This document shows, piece by piece, positions 5,102 through 5,391 of a stretch of DNA of 5,391 nt (the stretch's first letter is position 1; every line of letters starts with the position of its first letter). The notes beneath the pieces are model-generated. The model saw only the letters and a program-made list of their open reading frames with translations. It was not told where the DNA came from and made no database searches. The translations under genes were made by a program, and so were the position numbers. Source of the DNA: Lentisphaerota bacterium. Its GTDB lineage: Bacteria > Verrucomicrobiota > Kiritimatiellia > UBA8416 > JAFGTH01. The stretch is from NCBI GenBank assembly GCA_016934225.1, contig JAFGTH010000195.1, positions 1 through 5,391 on the forward strand, written 5' to 3'.

Positions 5102-5391
5102 TTAGTTATCTCGTACTCTTATTCTGTAAAAAGACCCAGGTATCGTGAGATTATTGGTGAACGTCATAATTTCGCCGTTACCTTGTTTTTCATACAGATT
5201 TGTCCAAGCGTTAGGATTAAGCAGGTCTGTTGAGGATTGCAGGGTATAGACTCGGCCAGTTCTTGTATCACAATTCATGCTAACGAAATCCGGAGCGGTT
5301 CTGTTAAATTGCAGTATCTTCAGTGCGTCCTTGCTGTTGTCCGGATCTGTTCCGGCGATGATTTCATGTCCGTCATATATTCCATCGCCAT
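5102..5391 (-). CDS. C-terminal end of a probable secreted TSP3-type protein (partial)
   Basis: An open frame runs in from the right edge for 95 codons to a TAA at 5102-5104; its start lies outside the window. The visible part begins GDGIYDGHEIIAGTDPDN, a calcium-binding thrombospondin type 3-like repeat with the typical 'DGDG...DG.E...GTDP' pattern. It ends with GRVYTLQSSTDLLN (45-58), then AWTNL, MTFTNN and FYRIRV just before the stop. I associate this ending, a presumed beta-rich C-terminal domain, with large secreted or surface proteins of Verrucomicrobiota, Kiritimatiellota and Lentisphaerota. Its function is unknown. It has the same direction as the peptide cluster but is separated from it by 106 bases, and I see no reason to assign it to the same pathway. 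No terminator is visible after it. Confidence 0.8.
   Translation of the reverse strand, partial: GDGIYDGHEIIAGTDPDNSKDALKILQFNRTAPDFVSMNCDTRTGRVYTLQSSTDLLNPNAWTNLYEKQGNGEIMTFTNNLTIPGSFYRIRVRDN

Overview
The window holds the 3' end of a ribosomal RNA operon on the + strand (end of 23S, spacer, 5S, strong terminator; about 1-685). Facing it on the minus strand is a compact six-gene cluster (4995 down to 639) that looks like a biosynthetic system for a ribosomally made, post-translationally modified peptide (RiPP). At the right edge, also on the minus strand, is the C-terminal end of a probable secreted protein.

Organism: a bacterium of moderate GC. The best clue is the partial right-edge protein, which has a calcium-binding D-G-D-G...GTDP repeat followed by a 'GRVYTLQSSTDLL...W.NL......F.N......FYRIRV' ending. 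I associate this ending with secreted proteins of Verrucomicrobiota, Kiritimatiellota and Lentisphaerota. The CxxCKKIR...FSHGICPDC module in the last cluster gene is also common in such lineages, but it occurs in Deltaproteobacteria and spirochaetes too. The phylum call is therefore moderate confidence only; the 23S and 5S sequences here could settle it.

Cluster layout in transcription order (minus strand): HPr kinase-like ATPase (4995-4153); PqqD-like peptide-binding protein (4131-3847); radical SAM/SPASM enzyme (3850-2792); a 47-residue peptide with leader-plus-Cys-rich-tail design (2795-2652); a 512-residue fusion of an S26B-type serine peptidase domain and a nucleotidyltransferase domain (2635-1097); and a two-TM protein with a four-Cys metal-ribbon-like domain (1100-639). 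Three junctions are 4-base ATGA stop/start overlaps (PqqD/radical SAM, radical SAM/peptide, fusion/two-TM protein), which points to one translationally coupled operon.

Proposed working: PqqD binds the leader and presents the peptide to the radical SAM enzyme, which modifies the C-terminal part. The kinase-like and nucleotidyltransferase proteins may add phosphoryl or nucleotidyl groups or play another tailoring role. The S26-like domain is a candidate leader peptidase, since the peptide has Ala-Ala-Ala just before the first Cys. No exporter is visible. The peptide gene, its match to the peptidase domain, and the kinase plus nucleotidyltransferase pairing around a radical SAM enzyme are the points most worth follow-up. 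All functions are inferred from sequence alone.
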